Below, piece by piece: positions 35,815 to 47,764 of a DNA stretch of 64,000 nucleotides. Both the position numbers and the translations under genes were made by a program. The notes beneath the pieces were generated by a model. The model did not search any database, was not told the origin of the DNA, and saw only the letters and a list, made by a program, of their open reading frames with translations. This DNA is from Caenorhabditis remanei. Lineage: Eukaryota; Nematoda; Chromadorea; Rhabditida; Rhabditidae. Numbering within the stretch: position 1 is the stretch's first letter; the number at the start of each line of letters is the position of its first letter. Where the stretch lies: positions 9,858,001 to 9,922,000 of the forward strand of contig NC_071328.1 of the NCBI RefSeq assembly GCF_010183535.1, in the 5' to 3' direction.

Positions 35815-37221
35815 ATGTATGGTGTTCGGCTATTCGGATATCTTAGTTCACGGTCTTTCACAAAATGCTCAAACTTATTGAGTCGATTCACAAGAGACGG
35901 ATTAAGAGATCGGTTACGTCATCAGGAAATCAAAGAGCTAGCGAAGAATCGAGAGGTTCAGTCAGTTGCAAAACAGGCGTTTGGTCCAGATGCGAGATCG
36001 GTTAGACCGTTATCAGATTTATGGAAAGTAAGTTATTTGTATCATTTAATGTTATTGTAAGTACAATATTCTTCAATTCCAACTTATTTACAGGCGCTAC
36101 AGTTCACTATTGCTACTGGAGCAACAACTATCACTATAGCATCGATAGTAGAAATTTGGCGACGAAGAAAAGAAGAAGAAGAATTATTGCCAAGGAATGT
36201 GTTTGAAGCGGTAAGTGTTTCGATTCGGTTGAGACACGCGGTGTAATCAAAGATTTCTGCCAAAGTCGAGATTTGTGCCAAAAAATCTTCATTAATAACA
36301 CCGTCGCATCTATTTTAGGTGAAACTCTATTTCGATCCTAAGGTTGAAGCAGGCACTGAATACAAACTGACGACTGGCGAGAAGCATTTGGCAGTATTGG
36401 TTGGATTGAATATAGTGGTATAACACATCTCTCGACATGTGATGAATGAATATAAATTCGATTCAGGTGTATCTTCTTTGGAAAGGAAAATCATTGAAAC
36501 CCTTCATGACAAGATACTTCACAAACAGTTATGCATCAAAGTCTTTGTGTTCACCTATGCTACTCAGCGCATTTTCACATTCATCGATTATCCATCTTGG
36601 CCTCAACATGTAAGTTTGTTTTTGATTTATGAAACAGATAAAGAAGACATTATAGATGAATATCGAAAAATAATTATTCATTCAGGTATGTTATGTCAAC
36701 CTTCGCACCTCACATCATCGAGAAGTTCATGGGTCCAGAACAGTTCTGGTCTTTTTATATCACAGCAGCTGTCGTCTCATCTTTCGTCAGTCTTCTTGAT
36801 AAAGCTGTAATGCGATCTGGAATACGAGCTCTTGGAGCAAGTGGAGCCATTTTAGCTGTGCTCACATACACATGTATGCAAATTCCAGACGGTAAATGAT
36901 TTTTTGTCAATTCTACAATAATAGCCAATTATATTTCAGCTCGGCTCTCTCTAATATTTGTTCCAAACTTTGATTTTTCCGCTAAACACGCTGTTTATGG
37001 AATCATTGCTTTTGATCTTCTTGGGCTTCTTTTGAGGTTATTTAGTTACTGTGTTCTGACCTAACATGAAAGTTAAATTTAGGTTCCGCTTGTTTGATCA
37101 TGCCGCACATCTTGGTGGATCTTTGTTCGGTGTTGGATATGCTTTGTTCCTTCAAGAAGCACTTTGGGATAAATATGGAATGTGGATAGAACAATTATTA
37201 TTCTCTGACGACCGAGATTAG
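35815..37221 (+). CDS. rom-5: PARL-type mitochondrial rhomboid protease
   Basis: Intramembrane serine protease of the inner mitochondrial membrane; the family cleaves PINK1, PGAM5 and related substrates. Seven exons (35815-36027, 36094-36210, 36319-36417, 36467-36609, 36686-36891, 36940-37036, 37083-37221) give 337 residues. The basic, Ser/Arg-rich N-terminus is a likely mitochondrial presequence. A first membrane segment precedes the rhomboid core. The catalytic Ser lies in [10 protein letters not shown] and the catalytic His in [14 protein letters not shown]. The HLGLNMY motif supplies the conserved Asn and His. This one-plus-six membrane topology is that of PARL. AATAAA is at 37358-37363. 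The symbol comes from remembered adjacency to cdt-1 and txl-1 in C. elegans. Confidence 0.9.
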
Positions 37222-37419
37222 ATTTTTATGCTCCCAGTTACAATAATCTCAGTGTGGTTCTTTCTCAGTTTCGTTACGCGGTACTTCCCTCCTTATAACT
37301 AATTGAATAATAATTTTAGAATTGATCAGAATTCATAAGCCATCCAAATTTTAGTCAAATAAATTTTTTTTTCATTTCTTCTCTACAAATTCATAAGGGA
37401 AAATGACAGTAACATTAAA

Positions 37420-37854
37420 TTAGTTTGAATACTTCTGGAAAAGAGCTCGAAGAGATTCTTCAGTGATTTGAGATTCGACGAGTTTATCTTCACAAGATTC
37501 TATTCCGTTAATTCCAACAATCACAGTTGGTGTGGACTCGATTGTGAAGTCGGTCCCTTCAACTGAAATTTTTAGAAAATTTAATTAGTTTTCTGAAAAA
37601 ATCTGCTCACCAACACTCTGGCATGTATAATTCACGGAGAGTACTAAAACTTGAGGATATTCATCAGCAACTTGATTGAACAAAGGATTGACATCGTCAC
37701 AGAGGAGGTTACTGTACAAGGATAATAGTCATCTATCAAAACAAATTCACGAAGTTTACCATTCAGAGAAAAAGTAGAAAACAACAGGAGTATCTCCAGC
37801 TCCTTGATATTCGCTCAGAAGTTGTTCATTATTTTCAACAGAAACAACAGGCAT
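37420..37854 (-). CDS. thioredoxin-fold protein with degenerate active site
   Basis: Three exons (37760-37854, 37611-37711, 37420-37562) give 112 residues, the length of a single thioredoxin domain. The strand and loop before the active site read VVFYFFSECNLLCDDVNPLF. Aligned on the conserved Pro after the helix, CNLLC replaces WCGPC: the Trp has become Cys, the first catalytic Cys is Asn, and only the second Cys is retained. The cis-Pro is kept in STPTVIVGING. The protein probably cannot run the normal dithiol cycle, though the shifted pair of cysteines three residues apart could still bond. It lies 228 bp below the sulp-6 stop on the same strand, so co-transcription is possible. Convergent with rom-5. 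Confidence 0.75.
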
Positions 37855-38081
37855 TGCAAAAAGACACAACGATCGAACTATCATTCAACTGATTCTTTTA
37901 TATTGATACATCATGTCAAGGTCAACGATTACAACGTCGAGAAGAATTTTCAATTAGGAAATTGAAATTGAACGCCCAGAATGCGTCCGATTTCAATACC
38001 AGTGAATTAAACATCAAAAGTTAGAAAGTTCTCCTTTATTTTTTCAACATTTTAAAAATTGAGAATCCTGGAAACAAACAG

Positions 38082-41000
38082 TCATCTTTTACTAGAATCA
38101 GTTTGTGTTTTGTCCAGGTCATCCCAATGAATATTCGATTTACTTGGTACTCGAGGCTTCTTTTGAATCGTTCCTTCTTTCGCTGTATTATCTCGAACAG
38201 AAAATTCCACTCCAGTGACCAATGAAGCTGAAATATGCATCTTGTTTGAATGAGTATTCAAAAAAGAAACCAACCAGAACTTTGAGTTTTAACCAGTGTA
38301 TTGTCACCAAGTGGAACCGATTTTTGTCCAACAGACTTAGCAATAGGAGGTGCGACGGTGGGCTTCGGAGCTGCTTTCATCTGAAACAATAAATAGATTG
38401 ATTGATATCAAGTGATCATTCTACTGGCCAGAACAATATTTGCATCGTTTTTCCTCCTCTGTTCCAGCTCAGCTTGATCAACGGCATCTGCTACACTCAC
38501 ATAGACTCGATTTCGAGGAACTTCATCAAAGAAATTCGTTGTTTCGAAAAGTTGACGAACTCGTTCTAAAATTATATTGCTGATTAATACGGACGTTTGA
38601 AAAGAGGAGACCTTGAGTATTTGTGAAAAGAACAGAAATATCAATTGTTTTATAATCATTGTAGACATCGATGAGAACATCTTTTCCCATTAAATCAACA
38701 TAAAGAATGGCAGAACAATCTGAAAATTCAAAGTTAGCGTTTTTCGAAGAAGCAGATAACCAATGATGATATGAGTGAGTTGTGTCGTCTCAAAATTGAC
38801 TGCCGGATCTGGATCCAACTGTGGTTGCTTCTCATCCAAAACTTTTGCTTGATGAGCACTCACTTCTAATTCTGAAACGAGAAGGGATTGAAGAAGAAGG
38901 GTCGGTGAACTCTCACTCGTTTCATTCTCTTTCGAATGTTGATTTTCAGCATCTGCTTTCTCTTTCTTCTTTTCTTTTGCTTTTCTTTTCTTGTCAGTTT
39001 CAGCAATCTCTCCACGAACTGAAATCAATATTTTAGATGTCAATACAATAGTTTCTCACAGACCAATAAGAGGATTCAGTCCACAAGCTTCATGAATTCG
39101 TCCAACAAATAATTCGGAATTCGCAAAATATAATGGAGAATCGAATCGGAACACTTTGATCCCCGGAATATCATACGTTGTCTCATAAAGACCCAATCGT
39201 CGAAAATGGTTCGTTCCTCTGATTCTTCCCAGTAACGCACTGTCGGCCCTAGAATAAATTTCTGAATAATTTTTAGAATTCCAAATGAAAATGAACCATT
39301 GAGATCTCAATACAACTGTCAATAATTCAAAAACAACTCCGATAATCAAACCGAAATTAACATTCAGAACGATAACAGAAGTGAAAGTTGTTGCGAATAT
39401 TAACTGAAATACGGGATTGAAAAAAATTTGAAAGTTGAAGAAATCTCACATAATCCACAAAATTCTTATCTCGAAGTGTTGAACATGTGAATATTTGAAT
39501 GTAGAGATCCTTCATTGCCACGACAACAATTGAAGCTAGAACTGGTTTGGGAAGATGTTCGATTGTTCCAGCTGCTCCCATTACGAAAATAATCAAAACA
39601 AAAGAAGAAACAATAGTTGAAAGTTGAGATTTAGTTCCACATTTCACTTGCATCATTGTCCTTCCGAGTGATGATCCACCAGCAAAACAACCGAAGAATG
39701 AAGAGGTTGAATGCATTAAACCAAGTGCAAACCATTCTTGATTTGAACTCACAACGTATTGGAGCTTCTTTGAAATCAGTTTACAAAGAGATATGTGAAT
39801 TACGAATGATATTATTGCAATCGAAATAGCTGATCCCATCATTCCGAATAGATTATTCATTGGAGGAACAAACGGAGCAGGTATTCCACTTGTCACTTCT
39901 CCAACTGTTTTCACATTGAAATGATACGAAGTATTCCGTGTGAAGTGAACAGTCAGAGTCATCCCAATAACCAATATCAGTTCCATTGGAAACTTGACTG
40001 GAATCTTTTTACACAACCATGGATCGATGATGTAGGCAGATATTAATAGAAGTGAAACGGATACTATTGAGATGATCACTGCCGGTATTTCAATATTTTT
40101 TATTTGTGAGAAGAAGCAGACGTAGAACTGAAATAGAATCAAGATCTAAGAATTTTGAAGATATGAAATACCTGCATATGCTGAAATGGTTCACTTGTCG
40201 GAGGAACATTCGTAACTCCAGTCATCGACTTCAATTGAGATGTTAATACATGAACAGCCGCACCAGAAATCAGTCCTTGAACCAATTGATCTGATAGCCA
40301 AACTGCCAGTAATCCAGCATTCATTAATCCGAAAAGAATTTGAAATAACCCAGCGAGAAGAGTAACTGAAGTTGCAATTGCAATAGCATCACTATCAGAA
40401 ACTTTCGGTTTGTTTTCTCGGCAACAAAATTCTTCAGTTATATTCGGAATTGAATCCACCTCATCTATTGAAACAGAATGTCCAAAACTCTCAACGACGG
40501 CTCCAACCATCAAAGAGACAATTGCAAATGATCCAGGTGATGCATGTTTCGAAGTTCCAAATAATGCATAAACGAAAGGTCCGATTATTCCAGTTATGAG
40601 ACCATAACTCGGTGGAACACCAACTAACATTCCATACGCGAGACCTGGAATAAAACTACAGTAATCCAATGGTACTGTAGACGGATACTCTGTGGAACAC
40701 TCATTACTGAAACCATTAATCCACCGAGAAAATCGAATAGAAGACTCGATTTCCATGAATAATGAGGTAACCACATTGTGATTGGCATCAATCCTTTCGC
40801 AAATCGACACCATTCTTTTCGTTTCCATTTCCCAATATTTTTGATATGAAATGCTATTTTTCCGAAATGAGATAAATAAGCTCTATTGAATCGATAAGTA
40901 TGATCGAATTTTGTCTGAAACAAATAACAAGATTTCAAGATTTTCACCGCTTTCTCACTTGATCAGGAACATCACTTTGTCTTGATTTAGTGTAATTTTG

Positions 41001-41217
41001 TATCACATTAGTTCCATATGGCAACAAACTATAAAAGTCGCAATCACTAAATCTGAACTCCAAATCGAAAAACAAACTCATCAACCGACTCCCTAATCGG
41101 ACTCAATATGATCCTTCCCACATTGTTACTCTTCGTTTCGGATGGACTCACTGATTGAGTACTGAGCTCCGGAAGAGGAGAGTAACTCGTTGATTCGGTA
41201 CGAACTCGCCGATACAT
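38082..41217 (-). CDS. sulp-6: SLC26-family anion (sulfate) transporter with STAS domain
   Basis: Plasma-membrane exchanger family for sulfate, chloride, bicarbonate or oxalate. Twelve exons (41078-41217, 40959-41028, 40689-40914, 40172-40644, 39450-40127, 39297-39403, 39064-39248, 38761-39018, 38612-38719, 38435-38565, 38275-38380, 38082-38227) give about 875 residues. After a cytosolic N-terminus comes the SLC26 signature region: MSVPQSLAYGMLVGVPPSYG followed by PFVYALFGTSKHASPG. A dozen or so hydrophobic segments follow. The C-terminal STAS domain has IKVFRFDSPLYFANSE and CSAILYVDLMGKDV, split by a long Lys/Glu-rich variable insert, and ends VRQLFETTNFFDEVP. The first intron is only 49 nt. 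The symbol is from remembered synteny with nol-58 in C. elegans; other sulp paralogues are possible. Confidence 0.85.
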
Positions 41218-41447
41218 TTTGAGTTTTATGATTAGAAATGACGAAGAATGCCAGAAAATGAATCAGATACATATCGTTTTTTAAAAATTTCACGCTTTTA
41301 TTGTACCGAACCACTTTGAAAAATTCTACAGCCAGTCCGTTTTCGGATTAACTTATGTCTGTTTTAGGTTGAACTTCTTTCTAAAGGAAAACTGTTTAAT
41401 AGAAATTTTATTTGTAGAAATAAAGTTATGATTTTCACATATCAAAT

Positions 41448-42033
41448 TTATATAGCATATTTTTCGAATATCTCTTGAACTTTTTCAGCTTCTCCACCGA
41501 CATGTCGTGAGATTTCTTCTCTGAAAAAAGGGATATGATATTATCTTCCATTGTTTGAAATTCGACATATCTCGGTTTAAGAATCTGCCGAAACTCATGG
41601 TTCGAAAATTATAACTAAAAACTGTTCACAGCTAATAACCAATACCGTACTCCAAAGAAGTCGAAAAAACCAGAATCTTACCCATTATCCATAACCACAA
41701 ATGTTGGTGTTTCGTTTACTGCAAACGCGTCTCCAGTCACTGAAAAAGTCCAAAATTCAAGTGGTCATCAGTCAAAAAAGGAGACTCACATTGGTCATCG
41801 TTGTAGCAAGAATACGTGTAAACCAGCGATGTCTTCTCATATTTTTTACACAAATCATCGAATAGCGGTTTAATACGTAGGCATGATGGACAACTGGAAG
41901 AAAGAAAAGCGGACTCTGATCAATTTGAGATGACTTACTTCTCTGTGTAGAAGTAGTAAATGGCTCTTTTTCCGATGCCATGTTCAGATTTCCGAAGGAA
42001 ATCTTCGTCATTGAAGCAATTGTAAACAACCAT
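41448..42033 (-). CDS. thioredoxin-like protein with CPSC active site, C-terminal frame uncertain
   Basis: Four exons (41939-42033, 41790-41893, 41682-41739, 41448-41521) give a single thioredoxin domain of about 110 residues. The active site reads YFYTEDCPSCLRIKPLF, so the two cysteines are kept (CPSC) but the Trp and Gly-Pro are lost. The cis-Pro is present in NETPTFVVMDNG. The first base after a TTTTTTCAG acceptor is followed by the ATG. Near the C-terminus a run of six A's (minus strand, 41460-41465) shifts the expected ending EKYAI-stop out of frame. As written, the frame continues past a minus-strand AATAAA (about 41409). Either one A is an insertion or assembly error, or the true end differs. 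Listed end assumes the conserved stop at 41448. Confidence 0.65.
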
Positions 42034-43951
42034 TCTGAAAAAAATAAACAGAAATTTTGATGAACAATCAACATGATTTGTTTCATAGTGTCTGAGAGAG
42101 AAGAAAAAAATGACAAGGGGACCCCCGTCATGCGAAAAAAGAGCAGAGAAGGGAGCAAAGAGATCTACGATTTAAACAGAAAACACAACACAACTTTTGA
42201 AAGTAATTTTAGAGTTTGGATAAAAAAAGAAAACAATACTCAGAATTCACAATCTTCATTATGAGCAAAGTGATTCTTTTCTGAAAGAATTGGGATTTGC
42301 GTGGTAGAATTCAGTGAAGCACAACGAATGTTGATGTAACCAAGGGTTTCTTTGCAAAAAATGGGAAAGCATCAACGATCAATTCTTCCAAAGTAAACGT
42401 TTGTTTGAACGGAAAAATGACATCAGTCTCGAGATATTTCTTCTGTTTTCTTGTTGAATTATTGTCGGAAGTTGGAATCATTCCATTGAAAACGTGATTT
42501 TTTTGAGAACAAAATATAATATTCCAGAAAAAAGTTTCGAAACGAGAAGCCAATGGATCAATTTTCGTTTCCATTACTGCGTAAATGTGTTGTTTTGTTT
42601 CTTGAATATTCAAAATGTACATTTGGAAAAAAAATTGGAACAAAATCTTTTTTTTTTTGAACTACCGAAACGAAGACGAATAAATGAGATAAATACCAGA
42701 ACGTAGTTGAATAAATTCAAATAAAACACTTGAATCACAAGTGATTTCATAGTTGAGACACGTGAAAATCTCAATAAACTTGAATCAGAAAGGTACAATT
42801 TATTGAGACTTTTATCGTTCAATCGTTATCATTGGAGAAATAACACTCAATGAGACCAACATGTGATAACGGTGAAATAAACAATAAATAAGTTGGAAAA
42901 GGAAAAAAAAGAACCTAAACAAAAAAAGAATCGAGAAAGAAAAAGAAGAAGACTTGGAATGTGAGAGATATTTGATTGCTTCTATTGAATAAGATTCAGG
43001 ATTCATAAAAAATACTTTTTGCTATTTGAAACTATTGTGAATATTTTCTCAGAAAAACGAGTAGACATGTGAAAAGTAACAAGCCAATTCAGTGAGAATT
43101 CCCGTGAGAGATTACGAGAAATCAGATGAAATGAATGATAAGTGATCAACTGATCATAATGCAAAACTACACAGTTCAGTTGTTGATATTCAACGAAATG
43201 AGATGAAGAATCACGTAAGAAGACGTCGTCAGATTGAAATGGAATGAAAGAATAAAACGTCTAGAAAATTGCTTCCGGCAATGTCCAAATAAGGGGAATT
43301 CCCTCTTTTTTTCCCAATTCTGTCCTTTTTCTAACAGAGCATCTGATGCCTTGTTTTGTTACTCATGGAGCAAAAAAAGAAGGACAAGTTGTTGTGTTTT
43401 CATTGCTTTGTCAGTTCTGTTTTCTTTTTTTGTTTTCATGCAAAAACATCAATATGAATAGAGTCCATCTGTTTATAAATCCATGTAAACAAATGTTTAA
43501 AAAAATAAAAACAAGCGAATCTAATCCACATCCGGAGTATGCCGGTCCTGTTTCTCTCGGTTAGCTACAGTAACCCAACAGTAATCATCCTGAAAAGAAA
43601 AGAGGTCGATAATTTATGCATGCATGTGAACTTATTATTCATTGTAAAAAATATCAAATCAGAGAGAAGTAGACTAAAAAGAAGAATTTTCATTTTTATT
43701 AGGAGCTCTGGTCTGTGATCGGAGAGTAGTTTGATTCCGTAAAATATCAAACGTGTTTTCTAAAATCTGTTAACCATACACCAGCTACGAAAACTGTAGC
43801 TAGCGTAGCGTAGTTTGAAGTTTCAATGAAGCTGTTTCTTTTTTGAAAGAGAACATACACATCGTCAAACTGGTGGTAGATGAATACTGTTTACTGAGTC
43901 ATTATGGATTAAAATTAGTGGCAAAATGAAATGGAGAAAATGTTCACATGT
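42034..43951. other. intergenic region between two thioredoxin-like genes
   Basis: About 1.9 kb, AT-rich, with no supported gene. It includes the upstream region of the CPSC thioredoxin-like gene and the 3' flank of trx-4. Dispersed TACAGTAACC-type motifs occur near 43563-43583. Open frames here are short and mostly begin at non-ATG codons. Confidence 0.5.
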
Positions 43952-44328
43952 TTATTCAAGGGCCTTTGCGACCATGTTGGAAAACTTCTCGTTGTTGGCT
44001 CCGTTGAACGTATCCTTGGTGACTCCGTCGACAATGAGGAGGAATGTTGGCATGGAGCTAATTGAGTATTTCTCGCAAGCTTCTTCGCATTCATCAACAT
44101 CGATTTTGAGAATGGACAGACGATCCTTGTGTTTGGCAGCCTCTTCTTCAACGAGTGGCTTAATTTGCTGACATGGTCCGCACCTGGATAATATTAAGAT
44201 GAGCAAACGAATTTATTATGACGTAGTTAGACATACCAGATAGCAGTGAAGAACAGGATCACTGGACGGGCTTTCTTCTCCTCAAAGGTAGTTTTGAAAT
44301 CCTCGTCACTATTGATTGGAAGAGTCAT
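43952..44328 (-). CDS. trx-4: classical thioredoxin
   Basis: Cytosolic dithiol oxidoreductase of 107 residues, encoded by exons 44237-44328 and 43952-44183. The active site [16 protein letters not shown] is intact and split by the intron inside the Trp codon. The cis-Pro lies in [12 protein letters not shown] and the KIDVDECEE strand is typical. A GATTCTAG acceptor lies 5 nt above the ATG. In C. elegans trx-4 neighbours the SH3-adaptor gene and ace-2 (from memory), matching this window, so the symbol is likely right. Confidence 0.9.
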
Positions 44329-44847
44329 AATTTCTAGAATCGAACAGAAGGTTAGTCAATCAAAGAAATGTTTTCGATAAGGATTTCACCGCAATTCAAC
44401 GATAGTTAGTGTTATATTATGTATATTATTCAGACTAGTAACATTTTCACTTTAATCAACGCATAATCACATAATATTCATAGTTTGAGAATAAAAATTA
44501 GAAATAAATTGAGAGGGTGCAAAAGAGAAAAAAGGCCAATCGAAAACAAGAGATACAAATTAACAGTTTTTGACTGGCCAACATGTGCTGGAAGTAAAGG
44601 AGGGAGAGAAGAAAAAACGACGCCGTTTTGAGCAACAATGTGAAAAAGCGAAAAAGCAAACTTGTGGAGCATACAAACGATAAGTGAATGAATACAAACG
44701 AATCGGTGGAAGTGAGAATGGAAACGGATGGAAGGAGGGGGAAGAAAAGTATCACAGAACAATTAAAACGAGTTGATTCTAGAAATACTTTCTCGAGAAT
44801 CGATATTGCACTGGGAGAAGTTGGCAAATTTACACGAAGGATGATGG
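44329..44847. other. intergenic region above trx-4
   Basis: This 519-bp gap lies between the SH3-adaptor stop and the trx-4 start, both on the minus strand. It contains the trx-4 SL-type acceptor (about 44334). The gap is too long for a typical operon, so trx-4 probably has its own promoter. No other feature is seen. Confidence 0.5.
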
Positions 44848-47764
44848 CTAAAAACGGTGTTTCTCCAAAGCAATTACTCTCGATTCTAATGCACGGAACC
44901 GATCGAGCAGAGCATCATATTCAGCCCGGCTCACATAATCAGGGTTTGATGAAAGATCTGGAGACTTTCCACTGTCAGGGGAAGCCAACTTTCTGATGAA
45001 TGATGAATCTGAAATAAGAACTTTTCGGAAACTGATCAATGACATAGCAATAATACCATTTGTTTCAGGAAGTGAATTGCTTGTGACCGGACGAAGTGCA
45101 GGCTTCGATGCAGAAGAAGGTGGGACCAACGTAACAGGAGCGATAGATGAAGTTTTGAATGGAGATGATGACGCACTGCTATTGGAAGGAATTGAAACTT
45201 CTTTCGCAGCAGGAACGAACATTGAAGCAGACATTGGATAACTCGTAGCAGCAGAAGTAGGAGAGCTCAGGCGTCCTGTTGGAGACTCATCGGAAGACTG
45301 AAAAATAATCATTTTAGAAAGACGTTACATGAGTCTTCATGAAAAATCAATAACTATTTTTCGAAAAAGAAAAAACGAAGAAGAATGAACATGAAAACAA
45401 ACGATTTTTGCATTTTGAATTAAGCTGAAGGTTCTTGCTCTTTCCAATAAAATGAATCAAACAATCGTCATTGTTCAGTCATGCGATAAAAATTTGGGAC
45501 TTAGATCGATTGATATTAAAGAAACCCCGACTGATGGTTATAGATGAATTAATATTCGAAAAAAAAACTAACTCGATTACGGTTCATGACCATACTCATC
45601 GGACGATTCTTCGGCGGGCGTGCTCGATTCTTGGTGATATGTTGGAGTTCAGTTACTTGATCTCCACTACTGTGATCAACTGATGGCTCTCCGGTAGACG
45701 ATTCAACGGTTGACGAACGATCTCGTTGTTCGGTGGGTTTCTGTTGAATAGATGCAACTTTTTCCGGTGCCACAACGTTGAGATTCTAAAACAGAAAAAA
45801 TTAAAAATAAAAAAAGAAATGGCACATTGAAATGACAGAAATATTTTTATTTGAAGAATTGCAAACTTACTTTTGACATTTTCTCTCGGAGGGCAGCAAA
45901 GTTATTATTCTTCAATCCGCCGGACGGATTAACAGACGGCATATTGGTGGAGGAAGCTGTTGAAATTGAACCAACTGGGGCCTGAGAAGTAACTGCTGTA
46001 GTAGACGAAGGGGAAGTTGATTCAGTCTGGAAAACGATGAGGACGTGAATCAATGAGGATGATTGTGTGAGAGGAAAATGAACGAGAAAGCGAGGAGGCG
46101 CCGACAGCTGAGAATTCTCGATCATTTTTCGTGGGAGGCAAATTCTCTGTGTCTCATGCATTCCTCGGGTCTCTTACAAAAAATAGACGGAGGAAAATTG
46201 TGGGTGGAAGATAGAAGGTATTTCACTTCGGGAATTGAGCACGTGTTTTACGGAAAAAAACTGAGAAAGACTCACTGATACAATTTTCGCTGGCTTTGGA
46301 GGGACTGCAGGTTGAGGTGGATTCACTGGAGGAGGTTTGTGACCGATTAAAGTGAGATTTGTTGCTCGCGAAATTGATGCATATCGCATTCCAGATTCAG
46401 TACCGAGGGGAACTTGCACCAATTCCACGAAATTATCAGGGAAAAGTCCTTTCTTTCCATTAAGTTCACCTTCAAACCAACCAGCATCACCACAGTTCTG
46501 TAAATTACTATGTACATGGAGGAACTATATAAAATTGCTCAGTTTTTCATGCAATCTCTAATGTTAAATGTGTTTAAAAATCTGAAATTTAAATTTAAAT
46601 ACTGCAGTATAAAATGATACCTTATTTGTGATGTTGAGCAGCATATCAATATCTTTCAGAGCTAACTCATCATCGTGCTGAGGATTGTAGACGAATTTGA
46701 CACGCGCCATTTCTGAATTATCAGTATTTGAATAAACTTCTGTTATAAATTTCAAGGCACTTACCTTTTGTTTTCGCAGTTTCAGAGGAAGGTGATTCCG
46801 TGCTTACTGATGCTGGTGTAGCAGATGAAACAGTGCTGTTGAACTTGTTTTCTGATATTTTCAGAGCGGGTGACTGATCTAAGAGGATCTGAAAAAATGA
46901 GAATTGAAACTAAAATTCAATATAATAACTGAACTTACTGTTGACGGAGTTCGATCAATTGCTTTGGGCTCAACCCTCATTACAACATCTCCGGTGCCTG
47001 TTTTTGGGCGGGCCGCATTACTAGAAGCTACAGTAGAAGAGCTGGAAGTGCTCGGTACTGTAGGGGCTGCTTTTAGAGTTACGAAATTTGTTGGAAACAT
47101 TCCAACCGCTCCAGTAGTTTTCAGTTTTCCTTTACTCCATCCATCTTCAACTTCACTAATCAATTCAATAATATCACCAACGACGAAACTGAGCTCATCT
47201 TCTTGTTTCGAGCTGTATGCATAAGTTGCAATGTATAATTGTTGTTGAGGTTGAGAAGATACAGGTGGAACAGCTGTAGTAATGGTTATTTTAAAAGTAG
47301 ACAAATTTTCAACAAACCTCTTTTTTCAACACTTTGATGAACGGAAAACGGGTTTCTGTTGCTCATATCCCTAGATAACCTATTCACCAAACTTCGAACA
47401 TTTCCAGCTGTTACTTCGGACTGAAATGAAGTAACTTTAATAATCAAATCATCATACTTGTCAACTGAACCGAAACAGGCCAGCGCATAAATATCTTCAA
47501 ACTGAGTTTTATCAGCTGGAAGATATACCAAAATGTAGATCACGGACCGGATTCCGAATGAATCATTAACGTGGCGCGGGCCGGAATAAATAGATCTCGC
47601 CGAGATCTACATTTTGGTATTTTTTCAGATGATAAAACTCCGTTTGAAGCGAGTCACAGCTTCGCCCAGGTTGACAAGTATGTAAATCAGAAGTTTTGAA
47701 CTGATTCCAGATCAAAGCTTTCAAAAAAATTAAATTACGAAACGCTTACTTCTACTTGTGCCAT
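44848..47764 (-). CDS. CIN85/CD2AP-like adaptor with two SH3 domains and C-terminal coiled coil
   Basis: Adaptor family linking endocytosis, actin and Cbl-type signalling. Ten exons (47750-47764, 47318-47501, 46939-47273, 46765-46888, 46621-46712, 46276-46497, 45871-46026, 45573-45785, 45057-45297, 44848-45008) give about 580 residues. The first exon encodes only MAQVE. SH3-1 is marked by [17 protein letters not shown] and [13 protein letters not shown]3-2 is marked by [34 protein letters not shown]. Pro-rich [17 protein letters not shown] and Ser-rich linkers follow. The C-terminus [22 protein letters not shown] is the short coiled coil shared by CIN85 and CD2AP, whose human forms have three SH3s. 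It matches the C. elegans Y44E3A.4 position (from memory). The second exon overlaps an inverted duplication. Confidence 0.88.
47434..47700. repeat. inverted duplication centred on a 96-bp hairpin, overlapping exon 2
   Basis: The stretch 47525-47620 begins ATACCAAAATGTAGATC and ends with its exact reverse complement, so it is a small foldback element. The similarity extends outward. Bases about 47445-47524 and the reverse complement of about 47621-47690 align with shared blocks ACTTGTCAAC, TTCAAAC and GAGTTTTATCA. The left arm includes the start and splice acceptor of the SH3-adaptor's second coding exon. The right arm is therefore a diverged, reversed copy of that exon edge. Confidence 0.65.
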
